Assembly (NCBI GenBank): GCA_963756605.1
Contig: CAVWOT010000022.1
Span: 124,001 to 188,000, forward strand
Length of the DNA stretch: 64,000 nt
Direction: 5' to 3'
Source of the DNA: Bog-159 sp963756605
GTDB taxonomy: Bacteria > Acidobacteriota > Terriglobia > Bryobacterales > Bryobacteraceae
Shown: positions 9,134 to 17,915 of the stretch, piece after piece
Numbering within the stretch: position 1 is the first letter of the stretch
How the letters are laid out: every line of letters begins with the position of its first letter
The notes under the pieces: model-generated
Databases searched by the model: none
Told to the model about the DNA's origin: nothing
The model's input: only the letters and a program-made list of their open reading frames with translations
Position numbers and translations under genes: made by a program

Positions 9134-9607
9134 TTACACCCGGTCGCCCGTTATGGCGTAGTCTTTGCGTAACGGAGATCCCTGCCAATCGTCCGGCATC
9201 ATGATGCGGCGCAGATCCGGATGATTGCGGAACCGGACACCGAACAGATCGAAGGTTTCGCGTTCGAACCAGTTGGCGCCGCGCCAAACCTCCGTCACCG
9301 AATCGATCTGTGGATCAGTTCCGGGCAAACGGCATTTCAGGCGCAGGCGCTCGTTGCGGTCCAAAGAGTGCAGATGATAAACCACCTCGAAACGCGGCTC
9401 GGCCGGATACCAATCAACGCCCGTAACCGTGCTCAAGCGCACAAAGCCCAGATCGTACTTTAAGAAGCCGCATACGCTCACGATCTTCTCGGGCGCGACT
9501 TCGATGGTGAGCTCGCCGCGGTCGAATTTGCCGGATACCACCGCGCTGGAATCGAACGCTTCGAGCGCGGCGGCCGCGGCGTGTTCTTTCAGGTTTTCAG
9601 GAAGCAT
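9134..9607 (-). CDS. nuoC: NADH-quinone oxidoreductase subunit C
   Basis: The 30-kDa-type subunit of complex I, 157 residues. It has the conserved ERETFDLFGVRFRNHPDLRRI segment near the C-terminus, followed by GSPLRKDY. It is not fused to NuoD. It starts 9 bases after the nuoA stop, in the position where nuoB is normally found between A and C. Confidence 0.95.
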   Translation of the reverse strand: MLPENLKEHAAAAALEAFDSSAVVSGKFDRGELTIEVAPEKIVSVCGFLKYDLGFVRLSTVTGVDWYPAEPRFEVVYHLHSLDRNERLRLKCRLPGTDPQIDSVTEVWRGANWFERETFDLFGVRFRNHPDLRRIMMPDDWQGSPLRKDYAITGDRV

Positions 9608-9616
9608 GCGATTCAG

Positions 9617-10015
9617 CTACGACTTTATTTTGGGCGACTGGCCGGCGCCGGACCAATCCAACGCGCCCTTTTTCCAGATGTAGAAAAACCCGGACAGGAC
9701 CAGCGCCACGAAGAGCAACATCTCGAAGAACGCGAACAGCCGCAGTTCCCGGTAGACCACGGCCCAGGGGTATAGAAAGATTGCTTCGATATCGAAGAGG
9801 ATGAAAAGCATGCCCACCAGGTAGAACTTCACGCTGAAGCGCTCGCGCGCGCTGCCTGTGGGAGTGATGCCACACTCGTAGGGCATGTCCTTCACGCGAT
9901 TGCGGATTTTCTTGCCCAGAATATATGAAATGCCGATCATACCGGCGGCTACCGCCAGGGCGATGAGCGCCTGCAGCAGCACAGGCCAGTAGGTCTCGGC
10001 GTAGGTCTGAGGCAT
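9617..10015 (-). CDS. nuoA: NADH-quinone oxidoreductase subunit A
   Basis: First gene of the operon. It encodes a 132-residue three-helix membrane subunit with the conserved cytoplasmic loop YECGITPTGSARERFSVKFY and the following FDIEAIFLYPWA stretch. No Shine-Dalgarno sequence stands out before the ATG at 10015, and the divergent thiS gene begins only 36 bases away. The operon promoter must therefore lie in this short gap or overlap thiS. Confidence 0.96.
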   Translation of the reverse strand: MPQTYAETYWPVLLQALIALAVAAGMIGISYILGKKIRNRVKDMPYECGITPTGSARERFSVKFYLVGMLFILFDIEAIFLYPWAVVYRELRLFAFFEMLLFVALVLSGFFYIWKKGALDWSGAGQSPKIKS

Positions 10016-10030
10016 GGGCTTAAATTTGAC

Positions 10031-10036
10031 TATAAT
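10031..10036 (+). promoter_or_regulatory. Candidate -10 element for thiS
   Basis: A perfect TATAAT lies 15 bases upstream of the thiS GTG, in the 36-base space between divergent nuoA and thiS. No convincing -35 hexamer is seen at 17 bases, so this is only suggestive. The overlapping opposite-strand TATAGT could equally serve nuoA. Confidence 0.3.
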
Positions 10037-10051
10037 GGTTGCCGAAGAACA

Positions 10052-10270
10052 GTGTCAACCAACGAACAGATTGAGATCGCCATTAACGGAGAGATTCGGT
10101 CCACCGCCGGCGGGCAGACGATTCGCCAATTGCTCGAGTCGCTCGAGCTCGATCCGGCGCGCGTGGCGGTGGAACTTGATCGCCGCATTGTGAAGCCGCG
10201 GGATTGGGAGAGTACGGCGATTGTGGGCGGGGCTCGTTTGGAGATTGTGCAGTTTGTCGGCGGGGGATAG
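10052..10270 (+). CDS. thiS: Sulfur-carrier protein ThiS
   Basis: A 72-residue beta-grasp sulfur carrier for thiamin thiazole synthesis. It shows the family pattern INGEIRSTAGGQTIRQLLESL, then VAVELDRRIVKPRDW and a C-terminal glycine run (QFVGGG) whose terminal GG would be adenylated and thiocarboxylated. The start is a GTG. No thiG or thiF is adjacent, so it is an orphan here, divergent from the nuo operon. MoaD-type carriers also end in GG, but the internal IVPR-like segment favours ThiS. Confidence 0.88.
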   Translation: MSTNEQIEIAINGEIRSTAGGQTIRQLLESLELDPARVAVELDRRIVKPRDWESTAIVGGARLEIVQFVGGG

Positions 10271-10286
10271 CCAGAAGCGGCCGCAA

Positions 10287-11378
10287 TCACGCGCTGGCTT
10301 TCTGTCCTCGCCACGCAGTCAGTTGACCTGTCAGCCGATCGCGCATGCTGACAAACTTGGTGTTGTCGAACTGGTTGGTCTGCTCCTTAGGGTCCGCGGT
10401 TTCGTCGTACAATTCGCTCGCGGCTTTGGTCGCATCGCGCAAGATCAGCTTGTATCGATCGTCGCGCGCCATCGACGCATCCCGAATCCGGCCCAGCGCG
10501 ATATCCGGCCAAGTTTGCTTTTTTCCCAATCGCCTGCCATAAACGAACGGCAGATAGGTTGAGCGGCCGGCCGGCGGCGCGATGCCGGTCAGTTCGCCCA
10601 GCGCCGGCATCAAATCGTAAGAGTTCACCACTTCATTACGCACGGTTTGCGGCGGAAAGCGGCTGGGCCATGCCCATATCAGCGGCGTGTGGACCACCTC
10701 ATCGTACATGTTCACCGGATCCGAGGCGGTGGCGTCGCCCCACAGACCGTGCCGGCCGAGCAGATATCCGCCATTGCTGGTAAAAATGATCAGCGTGTTA
10801 TCCCAAACGCCGCGCTGTTGCAGCTTGGCCAGCAGCGCGGGAATCTGGTCGTCCAGCGTGGTCAGCGACGCCGCATACTTGCGCAGGTTGCCCGGCACGT
10901 CCCGCAACATTTCTTTATGTGTTGCGTTGGCCGCCATGGCATCCCAGCCGACTGTTTCGAATCCGGTGGTGGCATACAACGCCACGTTGTTTTGAGGCGG
11001 CGCCACGGCGTTGGGGCTAGGCCAGGCGATGGTCAGGAAAAACGGTTTGGCGGGCGCCTGCGCGTCCAGGAAGTCGCCGGTCTGTGCGGCGGTGGTGCTG
11101 CGCGCGCAGTTGTAGCCGCCGCCGGAATACGCGGTCTGGTCAGCCGCCACCGGTGCGCAGGAGAAGCTGCTGTGAAAGCGCACGCCGGTTTGCGCCAGCC
11201 GGTCGATATTCGGCGTGTGCACCTCGGCGTTCCCGTAGCATCCGAGCATATAAGCGCCGAGATCGTCGGCGACGATCAGCACGATGTTAGGACGCTCCAC
11301 ACCTTCGCGTTTCTTAGTTGCGGCGAGCACAGGCGCAGCCAGCATCCCCAAGAGAAAATGACGGCGATTCAATGGCAT
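10287..11378 (-). CDS. Sulfatase-family protein with degenerate active site, Tat-exported
   Basis: Related to arylsulfatases/choline-sulfatases. It starts with a twin-arginine signal (NRRHFLLGMLAAPVLA), followed by NIVLIVADDLGAYMLGCYGN and HTPNIDRLAQTGVRF, which carry the first metal aspartates. The formylglycine motif, normally C/S-x-P-x-R, is CAPVAADQ (C74) with no arginine. The second metal site, usually SDHG or SDNG, reads SNGG (202-203). The protein is 363 residues, about 100 shorter than usual, and sequence is missing directly after C74. Family membership is clear, but sulfatase activity is doubtful. Confidence 0.82.
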   Translation of the reverse strand: MPLNRRHFLLGMLAAPVLAATKKREGVERPNIVLIVADDLGAYMLGCYGNAEVHTPNIDRLAQTGVRFHSSFSCAPVAADQTAYSGGGYNCARSTTAAQTGDFLDAQAPAKPFFLTIAWPSPNAVAPPQNNVALYATTGFETVGWDAMAANATHKEMLRDVPGNLRKYAASLTTLDDQIPALLAKLQQRGVWDNTLIIFTSNGGYLLGRHGLWGDATASDPVNMYDEVVHTPLIWAWPSRFPPQTVRNEVVNSYDLMPALGELTGIAPPAGRSTYLPFVYGRRLGKKQTWPDIALGRIRDASMARDDRYKLILRDATKAASELYDETADPKEQTNQFDNTKFVSMRDRLTGQLTAWRGQKASA

Positions 11379-11430
11379 TCAACCCAGTATACGCCGGGCG
11401 CGCGAGTGGTCTGCTAAACTCAAAAACGGA

Positions 11431-11507
11431 GGCGGCGTAGCTCAGTCGGTTAGAGCGACGGTCTCATAATCCGTAGGTCGAGCGTTCGAGTCGCTCCGCC
11501 GCCACCA
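11431..11507 (+). tRNA. tRNA-Met (anticodon CAT)
   Basis: A 77-base cloverleaf with acceptor stem GGCGGCG/CGCCGCC, D-arm GCTC..GAGC, anticodon loop CTCATAA, T-arm GAGCG-TTCGAGT-CGCTC and an encoded CCA end. The G1-C72 pair argues against initiator tRNA. Elongator Met is most likely, but a CAT anticodon could also be lysidine-modified tRNA-Ile2. Confidence 0.95.
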
Positions 11508-11518
11508 GGAACCACAGC

Positions 11519-11555
11519 AGCGGGGCTGAAGCCCGCGCCGGCTAAAGCCCGCCCT
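11519..11555. repeat. GCGGGGCTGAAGCC-type palindromic repeat
   Basis: Reads as two linked hairpins, GCGGGGCTGAAGCCCGC and GGCTAAAGCCCGCC. The same pair of units occurs at 14381-14419 and in reverse orientation at 19628-19665. Here it lies between the tRNA and the convergent UPF0182 gene, where it could serve as a terminator-like structure. Confidence 0.75.
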
Positions 11556-11564
11556 CCAAAAGCC

Positions 11565-14309
11565 TTATTTCACTTCTGACTCGATGGCTTCCAGTTCCTT
11601 GCCGGCTTCGGCCCATTTTCCCTGCGCCGAAAGCTCGCGATAGCGCCGCAAATGTTCCCGTACACTCTGCAGCCGCTGATCCGCGGTGCCGGCCGCCTGG
11701 CCCGCGGGTGTGGCCGGAGCAGGCGCGTTTGCCGCCGGTGCCTCCGCTTGCTGCACCAGCGCCTGCGCGCCCGGCGAAAGCTGCGCGATCGCCTCGTCGT
11801 ATGTATCCGTGTAGATCAGACGATTCCCCACCGCCAGCACAATCTTTTTCAACTGCGGCATACTCGTCGCGCTGGACGTGATGTAAATCGAATCCACATA
11901 CAGGAACGTGCTGTCCACCGGCAGCACCAGGATCTGCGAGCGGAGCACGTGCGATCCCTGCTGGTTCCACAGCGTCAGATCCTTCGAAATGGTCTGCTCC
12001 TGGTTGATGCGGGCGGCAATCTGCGCGGGTCCGAAAATCAGCTCCTGTTTGGATAACTGCAGCACCACGATTTCCCCCAGGTGCTCGCCGTCGCAGCGGG
12101 CCAGCATCAGGCCGATCAGATTGTCTTTATTGCGAGGTGTAAACGGCAGCATCAGCATGAACTCCGCCTGGTTCTGTTCCGGCAGGCTAGCCACTACGTA
12201 GGTGGGATGCACCGCCTCCGGCTGACCCTCCTGGCCCGCCGTGTAGCGCGCCAGGTCCCACATGTCCTCCTTGTTGTAAAACGCCTGCGGATCGAGCATG
12301 TGATAAGTCCGGTAAATCTCCGCCTGCACGCGGAACAACGTCTCGGGATAGCGCGCGTGCCTGCGCAAATCCGCCGGCATCTCCGAAGCCGGATGAAAGA
12401 GCGTGGGGAACAGCCGCTGATACGCGCGCACGATGGGATCGTCGGGGGCGAAAATGTAGAGCCGGGTGGTGCCGTCGTACGCGTCGATGGTGGCTTTCAC
12501 CGCGTTGCGCAGATAATTGACATCGCCCAGATCCGCCATATCCACACTGCGCGAATAAGGATGCGAGTTCGAATAAGTGTATCCGTCGTTCATCCACATC
12601 AGGCGGCCTTCGTCCGTAATCACCAGGTACGGATCGCTATCCCAGGCGATGAAAGCCGCCAGCGTTTGCAGCCGTTCCCTGATGTTTCGCCGGATCATCA
12701 TGCGGCTCTCGCCGGTTATGGGATTGCTCAACACGATGTTGATATCCCCCTGGCGCACCGCCGCCGCCAGCCGCATCAACCCGGAAGATATCGGGATGCC
12801 GCCGGTGCCTTCGTAACGCGAGAGCACATTTTTCTCGCCTGACGGATAGTTGAACTCCGGCTGCGCGGTGCGCACAAAGACCGGCTCCTGTACCACCTCG
12901 CCGTAGTAGATCTCCGGGCGCGTCAGCTTCAAACTGGGCGTCTTGATCTCCGGCGGCGCATTCTCGATCAGCAATACCGGCAGTCCATCCGAAGTAAGTT
13001 TGCTTACGGGCGCCATCACCATGCCATAACCGTGCGTGTAGACGAAGTGCGGATTGATCCAACTGGCGCTCGCGCCCGGCAACTGGTTGATGTCCAACTC
13101 GCGGGGCGTCAACAGCACCTCACGGTAGGCGCCGTCGATGGTATAGCGGTCCACATCGGTATCCGAAAAAACATAATAGGGCCGGAGCGCCTGAATCTGT
13201 GTGATGGTGTTGTGGAACGCGCCCACGTCCCAAAGGCGCACGTTGTCGAGGGTGCCCTTATGCGCGACCGGATCGATGGGCGCATTGGGGTGCACATCAA
13301 AATCGGTTTCGGTCATGTGCTGTTCGAGGCCATAGGCGGCGCGCGTGGCGTGTATGTGGGTGCCGATGAAAGGCCGCTGGATGGAAATTTCGTTGGGCCG
13401 CACTTTCAGCGAATCCACCAGGCGCGGGACGGCAAACAACAATACCAGGGAGATCGCCATGCTGGCCGCCGGAATCCAGCGGCGCAGCCATACCAGCACG
13501 GCCGCCGCCAGGCACGCCACGATGGCCAGCCACTGCAGGGGCAGCGCGAAATTGAGGTCCACATAATCGATGCCCACCATGAAGCCGTGGTCGTCGTAGA
13601 CCATCTCATAGCGGCCCAGGAAGAAGCGCAGCGCCAGCGCCGCCAGGAAGATGACCAGCGCGCCGCGCAGAAACCGGCTTTCCAAGCCGCCTTCCAGCCG
13701 GAAGAACGACGGATCGATTTGCCGCACGTCGCCCATCTGCGGCAGCTTGAAGCGGAGCTGCCAGCCGCGTGCCGCGATCCAATAGACGAGCACGCTGACA
13801 ATCACCAGCGCCAGCAGGTAACCGCGCAGGCTGCTGTAGAACGGCAGATCGAACAAATAGAATTTGAGCGGCAGACCAAAGACCGAATCGTGCCACGCGC
13901 TGGCCTCGGGCGGAATGCCGCGCGCGCCGAGATAGCGGACTACGGTCCAGGTGTCTATAGAGCCGGCCGCGATAAGATATCCGAAGAATAACAGGGCCGC
14001 GCTGGATATCCAGGCATAGATAGGATGGCCGGAGATTCCGCTCCCGGCAAATTTCAGCGCGCGCGCGTGCGCCACCCACAAGATGCCAAATGCGATCAAA
14101 GTGGCGGCCAGCATGGGCACGAACCCATAGGCCAACATGGCGAGCCAGGTATCCAGCTGGCCCAACTCTTTCCACCATTGATATTCGATCGAAAAGGATG
14201 CCAGCGAACGGGCACCCAGCAAAATCGCAATTACGAGCGCGATGATGGTGATGCGTATGCCGCGGCCTCGGCGCGGGGGAGTGCCGCGGTCGATACGGTA
14301 CTGAGCCAT
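11565..14309 (-). CDS. UPF0182 family membrane protein
   Basis: A 914-residue integral membrane protein of the UPF0182/COG1615 family, function unknown. The N-terminal third has about seven hydrophobic helices (from IRITIIALVIAILLG to MAISLVLLFAVPRLV). The rest is a large, probably extracytoplasmic domain with family landmarks RPFIGTHIHATRAAYGL, HFVYTHGYGMVMAPV and GQPEAVHPTYVVASLPEQ. It ends in an Ala/Pro-rich linker and a short helical tail. The ATG at 14309 is chosen because MAQYRIDRG precedes the first helix. The open frame extends further upstream, but that part reads through a palindromic repeat and antisense to the next gene. Confidence 0.9.
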   Translation of the reverse strand: MAQYRIDRGTPPRRGRGIRITIIALVIAILLGARSLASFSIEYQWWKELGQLDTWLAMLAYGFVPMLAATLIAFGILWVAHARALKFAGSGISGHPIYAWISSAALLFFGYLIAAGSIDTWTVVRYLGARGIPPEASAWHDSVFGLPLKFYLFDLPFYSSLRGYLLALVIVSVLVYWIAARGWQLRFKLPQMGDVRQIDPSFFRLEGGLESRFLRGALVIFLAALALRFFLGRYEMVYDDHGFMVGIDYVDLNFALPLQWLAIVACLAAAVLVWLRRWIPAASMAISLVLLFAVPRLVDSLKVRPNEISIQRPFIGTHIHATRAAYGLEQHMTETDFDVHPNAPIDPVAHKGTLDNVRLWDVGAFHNTITQIQALRPYYVFSDTDVDRYTIDGAYREVLLTPRELDINQLPGASASWINPHFVYTHGYGMVMAPVSKLTSDGLPVLLIENAPPEIKTPSLKLTRPEIYYGEVVQEPVFVRTAQPEFNYPSGEKNVLSRYEGTGGIPISSGLMRLAAAVRQGDINIVLSNPITGESRMMIRRNIRERLQTLAAFIAWDSDPYLVITDEGRLMWMNDGYTYSNSHPYSRSVDMADLGDVNYLRNAVKATIDAYDGTTRLYIFAPDDPIVRAYQRLFPTLFHPASEMPADLRRHARYPETLFRVQAEIYRTYHMLDPQAFYNKEDMWDLARYTAGQEGQPEAVHPTYVVASLPEQNQAEFMLMLPFTPRNKDNLIGLMLARCDGEHLGEIVVLQLSKQELIFGPAQIAARINQEQTISKDLTLWNQQGSHVLRSQILVLPVDSTFLYVDSIYITSSATSMPQLKKIVLAVGNRLIYTDTYDEAIAQLSPGAQALVQQAEAPAANAPAPATPAGQAAGTADQRLQSVREHLRRYRELSAQGKWAEAGKELEAIESEVK

Positions 14310-14331
14310 GCCCGGAGTGTAACAACTTTCA

Positions 14332-14419
14332 GTGGGGCAGACCTCCAGGTCTCGGCGGGTCTCCAGACCCGGCAACTCTTGCGGGGCTGAAGCCCCGCGC
14401 CGGCTAAAGCCCGCCCTGC
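14332..14419. repeat. Composite palindromic repeat (GTGGGGCAG type plus GCGGGGCTGAAGCC type)
   Basis: Starts with GTGGGGCAGACCTCCAGGTC and GGCGGGTCTCCAGACCCGGC, then the two-hairpin unit GCGGGGCTGAAGCCCCGC/GGCTAAAGCCCGCC. The first half matches the repeats at 33942 and 47518, and the second half matches 11519. It sits between two divergent genes. Confidence 0.75.
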
Positions 14420-14446
14420 GTGCGATCTGATATAAATTAGTCCGTG

Positions 14447-15217
14447 ATGCATCGCCGTCAATTCGCAAAAGCCGCCGCCTCGGCCGGCCTGGCCGCCATC
14501 CCCGCCGCCGCGGCCCCACCAAACGCGTTCTTCGAACTGCGTTACTACCACATGCGCACCGGCAGCCAGACGCAGCGCACGTCGGACTTCCTGAGTAAGT
14601 ACTTCCTGCCCGCCGCGCAGCGCTTGGGCATTGGCCCGCTGGGATTCTTCGGCGCCGTGATCGCCGAAGGCAGCCCCTTCATCCTGGCGCTGATCAGTTA
14701 TCCTTCCGCCGCGGCCTTCGCCGGTTCGACCGAGCGGTTGGCGGCCGACAAAGACTTCGCGCGCGGGTTCGACGAGTACAATTCCATGACCGAGCTGAGT
14801 TATATCCGCATGGAAAATTCGCTGTTGCGAGCTTTCGACTACATGCCGTCCATCGCCGTTCCGCCGGCCGGTCAACGCGCGCCTCGCATCTTCGAGTTGC
14901 GCACTTATGAATCTAATAATGCCAAAGCCGCCCAGCGCAAGATCCGCATGTTCAACGAGGGCGAAGCCGCTATCTTTGAGCGCCTGGGCATGCAGCCGGT
15001 GTTCTTCGGCGAGACGCTGGCCGGCCGCAACCTTCCCAACCTGACTTACATGCTTTCGTTCGAAAACCTGGCGGCGCGCGATAAGTTGTGGGGAGCATTT
15101 GGCGCGGACTCCGCATGGCAGAAACTGCGCGCGCAGCCGGGCTATGCGGACGCCGAAATTGTCTCCAACATCAGCAACGCCATCCTGCGCCCGCTGGAAT
15201 TTTCGCCGATCCGCTAA
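14447..15217 (+). CDS. NIPSNAP-domain protein with Tat-type signal
   Basis: A 256-residue exported protein. The N-terminus HRRQFAKAAASAGLAAIP is a twin-arginine-like signal. Two ferredoxin-like repeats follow, beginning FFELRYYHMRTG and RIFELRTYESNNAKAAQRK, the typical NIPSNAP start (xxELRxY). In acidobacteria and planctomycetes such proteins are common exported proteins of unknown biochemical role. A GTG one codon upstream is an alternative start. A TATAAA box lies about 10 bases upstream. Confidence 0.85.
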   Translation: MHRRQFAKAAASAGLAAIPAAAAPPNAFFELRYYHMRTGSQTQRTSDFLSKYFLPAAQRLGIGPLGFFGAVIAEGSPFILALISYPSAAAFAGSTERLAADKDFARGFDEYNSMTELSYIRMENSLLRAFDYMPSIAVPPAGQRAPRIFELRTYESNNAKAAQRKIRMFNEGEAAIFERLGMQPVFFGETLAGRNLPNLTYMLSFENLAARDKLWGAFGADSAWQKLRAQPGYADAEIVSNISNAILRPLEFSPIR

Positions 15218-15239
15218 CATTCGACGAATGGGAACCGCC

Positions 15240-16331
15240 ATGCGACGCCGTCATTTTCTGGAAGCCGCCGCCACGGCCTTGGCCGCCGCAGGCGCGTCCC
15301 CGGTAAGCTCACGCGCGGCGGCACCACGCAAAGCGGCACTGAAGCTGGGGACGCAGAACGACTCGTCTGATCCAGCCCTGCGCGTGCTGGCCGCGCTCGG
15401 CGTCAATCATATTTGCAGCACTTTGCCTTCGGCTCGCATGGATGAGAACTGGTCCGTGGAAAGTCTCACGCGCCTGCGTGAGCGCGTCGAATCGTTTGGC
15501 ATCCGCCTGCAGATGGTCCCGCTGCCGCTCAGTTCCAATTACATCACCCGCTCGGAAAACCCCGACATCATGTTGGGCCGAAGTCCAGAGCGCGACCGCG
15601 AAATCGACACGATCTGCCAGATGATCCGCAATGCCGCGCGCGCCGGCATTCCCGCGTTGAAATACAACCTGACCCTTTTGGGTGTGGTGCGGACCGAGCG
15701 CACGCCCGGACGCGGCGGCGCGCATTACAGCACGTTCGTATACTCGAAAGCCGCGCAGGATCCGCCGCTCACCGAGGCGGGCCCGGTCAGCGCGGACACG
15801 GCATGGGAGCGCATTACCTATTTCCTGACGCGCGTAATTCCAGTTGCGGAGGAATACAAAATCAGGATGGCGTGCCATCCGCACGATCCGGGCATGCCGC
15901 CCGACAAAGGTTTCCGCGGCGTGGAGCGCGTGCTGGGTAGTGTGGATGGGCTTAAGCGCTTTATCGGGATCGCACCCAGCCCGTATCATGGCCTGAACTT
16001 CTGCCAGGGCACCGTCTCGGAGATGCTCGACCGGCCGGCGGATGAGATTTTCGACGTGATCCGCTACTTCGGTACGCGCGGAAAAATCTTCAACGTGCAC
16101 TTCCGCAATATCCGCGGCCGCTTTCTGAATTTTCAAGAGACCTTTCCGGACGATGGCGACGTGAACATGATCCGCGCCATGCGCGTGTATAAAGAGGTTG
16201 GTTACGATGGCATGCTCATGCCGGATCACGTGCCGGTGATCGACGGCGATGCGGAGGGAAAGCAGGCGTTCGCTTACGCGTACGGTTATATCCAGGCGCT
16301 GATTCAAATGGTCAATGTGGAAGGTGCATAA
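15240..16331 (+). CDS. Mannonate dehydratase-like TIM-barrel protein, Tat-exported
   Basis: Resembles UxuA, which dehydrates D-mannonate to 2-keto-3-deoxygluconate in hexuronate catabolism. The landmarks are the metal/substrate residues in MACHPHDPGMP, the NFCQGTVSEM segment, FNVHFRNIRGR, and GDVNM followed by MLMPDHVP, in the family's order. It starts MRRRHFLEAAATALAAAG, a twin-arginine signal, which is unusual because classical UxuA is cytoplasmic. The ATG at 15240 is chosen to keep the RR motif near the N-terminus; ATG 15228 is possible. It follows the NIPSNAP gene by 22 bases and is probably co-transcribed. A xylose-isomerase-like epimerase is a less likely alternative. Confidence 0.82.
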   Translation: MRRRHFLEAAATALAAAGASPVSSRAAAPRKAALKLGTQNDSSDPALRVLAALGVNHICSTLPSARMDENWSVESLTRLRERVESFGIRLQMVPLPLSSNYITRSENPDIMLGRSPERDREIDTICQMIRNAARAGIPALKYNLTLLGVVRTERTPGRGGAHYSTFVYSKAAQDPPLTEAGPVSADTAWERITYFLTRVIPVAEEYKIRMACHPHDPGMPPDKGFRGVERVLGSVDGLKRFIGIAPSPYHGLNFCQGTVSEMLDRPADEIFDVIRYFGTRGKIFNVHFRNIRGRFLNFQETFPDDGDVNMIRAMRVYKEVGYDGMLMPDHVPVIDGDAEGKQAFAYAYGYIQALIQMVNVEGA

Positions 16332-16359
16332 TCAGGGAAGCGCTCACAGGTGAAAGGAC

Positions 16360-16668
16360 ATGGCTAAGCTGGGAACGAAGAAACACCCGGCCGTAGTTCG
16401 CGTCGGCTCAACTGAACTGGCGGCAGAGATCGTCTCTCTTTGCCACGATCGCGGCTGGGAAGTGATCGCGGACGTGGAACCAGACCAGCCCGAAGATATC
16501 TCCGATGTGGAGAAGCTCTTTGTTCGCCGCGAGCGGGAGGCGGCGCCGGACCACCCGCGTTTGCCGCCCAAGATCAGCCCGAACGATTATTGCCCTTGTC
16601 GAAGTGGCATGAAGTATAAGAAATGCTGCGGCGCCGCAGCATCGATGCCGAGCCAGAAGCTCGTCTAG
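16360..16668 (+). CDS. SEC-C metal-binding motif protein (PBPRA1643-like)
   Basis: A 102-residue cytosolic protein. The N-terminal half (KLGTKKHPAVVRVGSTE, then a short alpha/beta segment ending PEDISDVEKLF) matches the small SWIM/SEC-C family of unknown function. The C-terminus carries the zinc ligand pattern CPCRSGMKYKKCC, as at the end of SecA. GAAAGG lies just upstream of the ATG. It follows the dehydratase by 28 bases. Confidence 0.85.
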   Translation: MAKLGTKKHPAVVRVGSTELAAEIVSLCHDRGWEVIADVEPDQPEDISDVEKLFVRREREAAPDHPRLPPKISPNDYCPCRSGMKYKKCCGAAASMPSQKLV

Positions 16669-16883
16669 GCCAGCGGGTTGCGGAAAAAGGGCCAGAAAAC
16701 CGAGTCCAACCAACCCAGCAGTAACCCCCTTCGCGCCCGCTGCCTTTGGTATACTTGATAGCGGATGGTTTTTAACCACCCCGCACTGCGGACATTCCAG
16801 TTTTACCGAACCGGCCGCAAGCATCGGCCGATATCCTCTTTTACGGTTTTCGCCAGCCTTGGAGGTATCCACACACCAACTAA

Positions 16884-17915
16884 ATGAAAGCGAGCGTGCA
16901 AATCAGCCGTGGCGTCGAAAGCCTGTTCGGCACCCGCGATGAAAACATCCGGTTGATCGAATCGGGCCTGAAAGTGAACACTCAACTCATCGACAACTTA
17001 TTGGAGATTGAGGGCGAAGCGGAAGCTGTCTCGCGCGCCGAAAACATTCTCCAGGATTATGTAGCGCTGGTACGTGAAGGGCACGTTTTCAACAACGGCG
17101 ACTTGAACAGCTATCTGCGCGTGGTCACCGAAGACCCCGAGGTGAGTTTCCGCGCACTGGTGCAGAGCGGCCGGCAGCGCAATTTCGGCAAGAAAATGCT
17201 GGCGCCGAAAACGGTGAACCAGCGGCGCTATCTGGAAGCCATCGAGCGTAACGACCTGGTGCTGGGCGTAGGGCCGGCGGGCACCGGCAAGACCTACCTG
17301 GCCGTGGCGATGGCCGTATCCGCGCTGCTGTCGAAGCGGGTCTCGCGCATCATTCTTACTCGCCCCGCCGTGGAGGCCGGCGAACGCCTGGGGTTTCTGC
17401 CAGGCACGCTGCAAGAGAAGGTCGATCCGTACCTGCGCCCGCTTTACGACGCGTTGTTCGATATGATGGAATCCGAGAAAGTGGAGAAGCTGCTGGAGCG
17501 CAACACCATCGAGGTCGCGCCGATCGCCTTTATGCGCGGCCGCACGCTCAATGATAGTTTCATCATCCTCGACGAAGCCCAGAACAGTACCACGGAGCAA
17601 ATGAAGATGGTGCTCACACGCACCGGTTTCAACTCCAAGATGGTGGTGAACGGGGACATTACGCAGATCGATCTGCCGCCCGGCAAGCGCAGCGGCCTCA
17701 TCGACGCGCTGGAGGTGCTGCGCGGCGTGGAGGGCATCAGCATGGTGCAGTTCGACGAGCGCGATGTAGTTCGTCATTGCCTGGTGCAGCGCATCGTCAA
17801 AGCCTACGAGCGCTATAACGAAGCGGTGGGCGCCGGCCGCCAGCTCAGCCTGAAGCTTACCGAACCCGCCATTGAAGCGGTTCCCGACACATGTCCGCCT
17901 CCGACGACCATATAG
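16884..17915 (+). CDS. phoH: PhoH-family ATPase
   Basis: A 343-residue cytosolic P-loop ATPase. The N-terminal KH-like region is followed by Walker A GPAGTGKTYLA, the PhoH motif TRPAVEAGERLGFLPG, Walker B FIILDEAQN and GDITQIDLP. It heads the widely conserved phoH-ybeY-corC-era cluster, which is linked to RNA/ribosome maturation. Its end overlaps the ybeY start by 25 bases, implying translational coupling. About 215 bases upstream are non-coding. Confidence 0.95.
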   Translation: MKASVQISRGVESLFGTRDENIRLIESGLKVNTQLIDNLLEIEGEAEAVSRAENILQDYVALVREGHVFNNGDLNSYLRVVTEDPEVSFRALVQSGRQRNFGKKMLAPKTVNQRRYLEAIERNDLVLGVGPAGTGKTYLAVAMAVSALLSKRVSRIILTRPAVEAGERLGFLPGTLQEKVDPYLRPLYDALFDMMESEKVEKLLERNTIEVAPIAFMRGRTLNDSFIILDEAQNSTTEQMKMVLTRTGFNSKMVVNGDITQIDLPPGKRSGLIDALEVLRGVEGISMVQFDERDVVRHCLVQRIVKAYERYNEAVGAGRQLSLKLTEPAIEAVPDTCPPPTTI

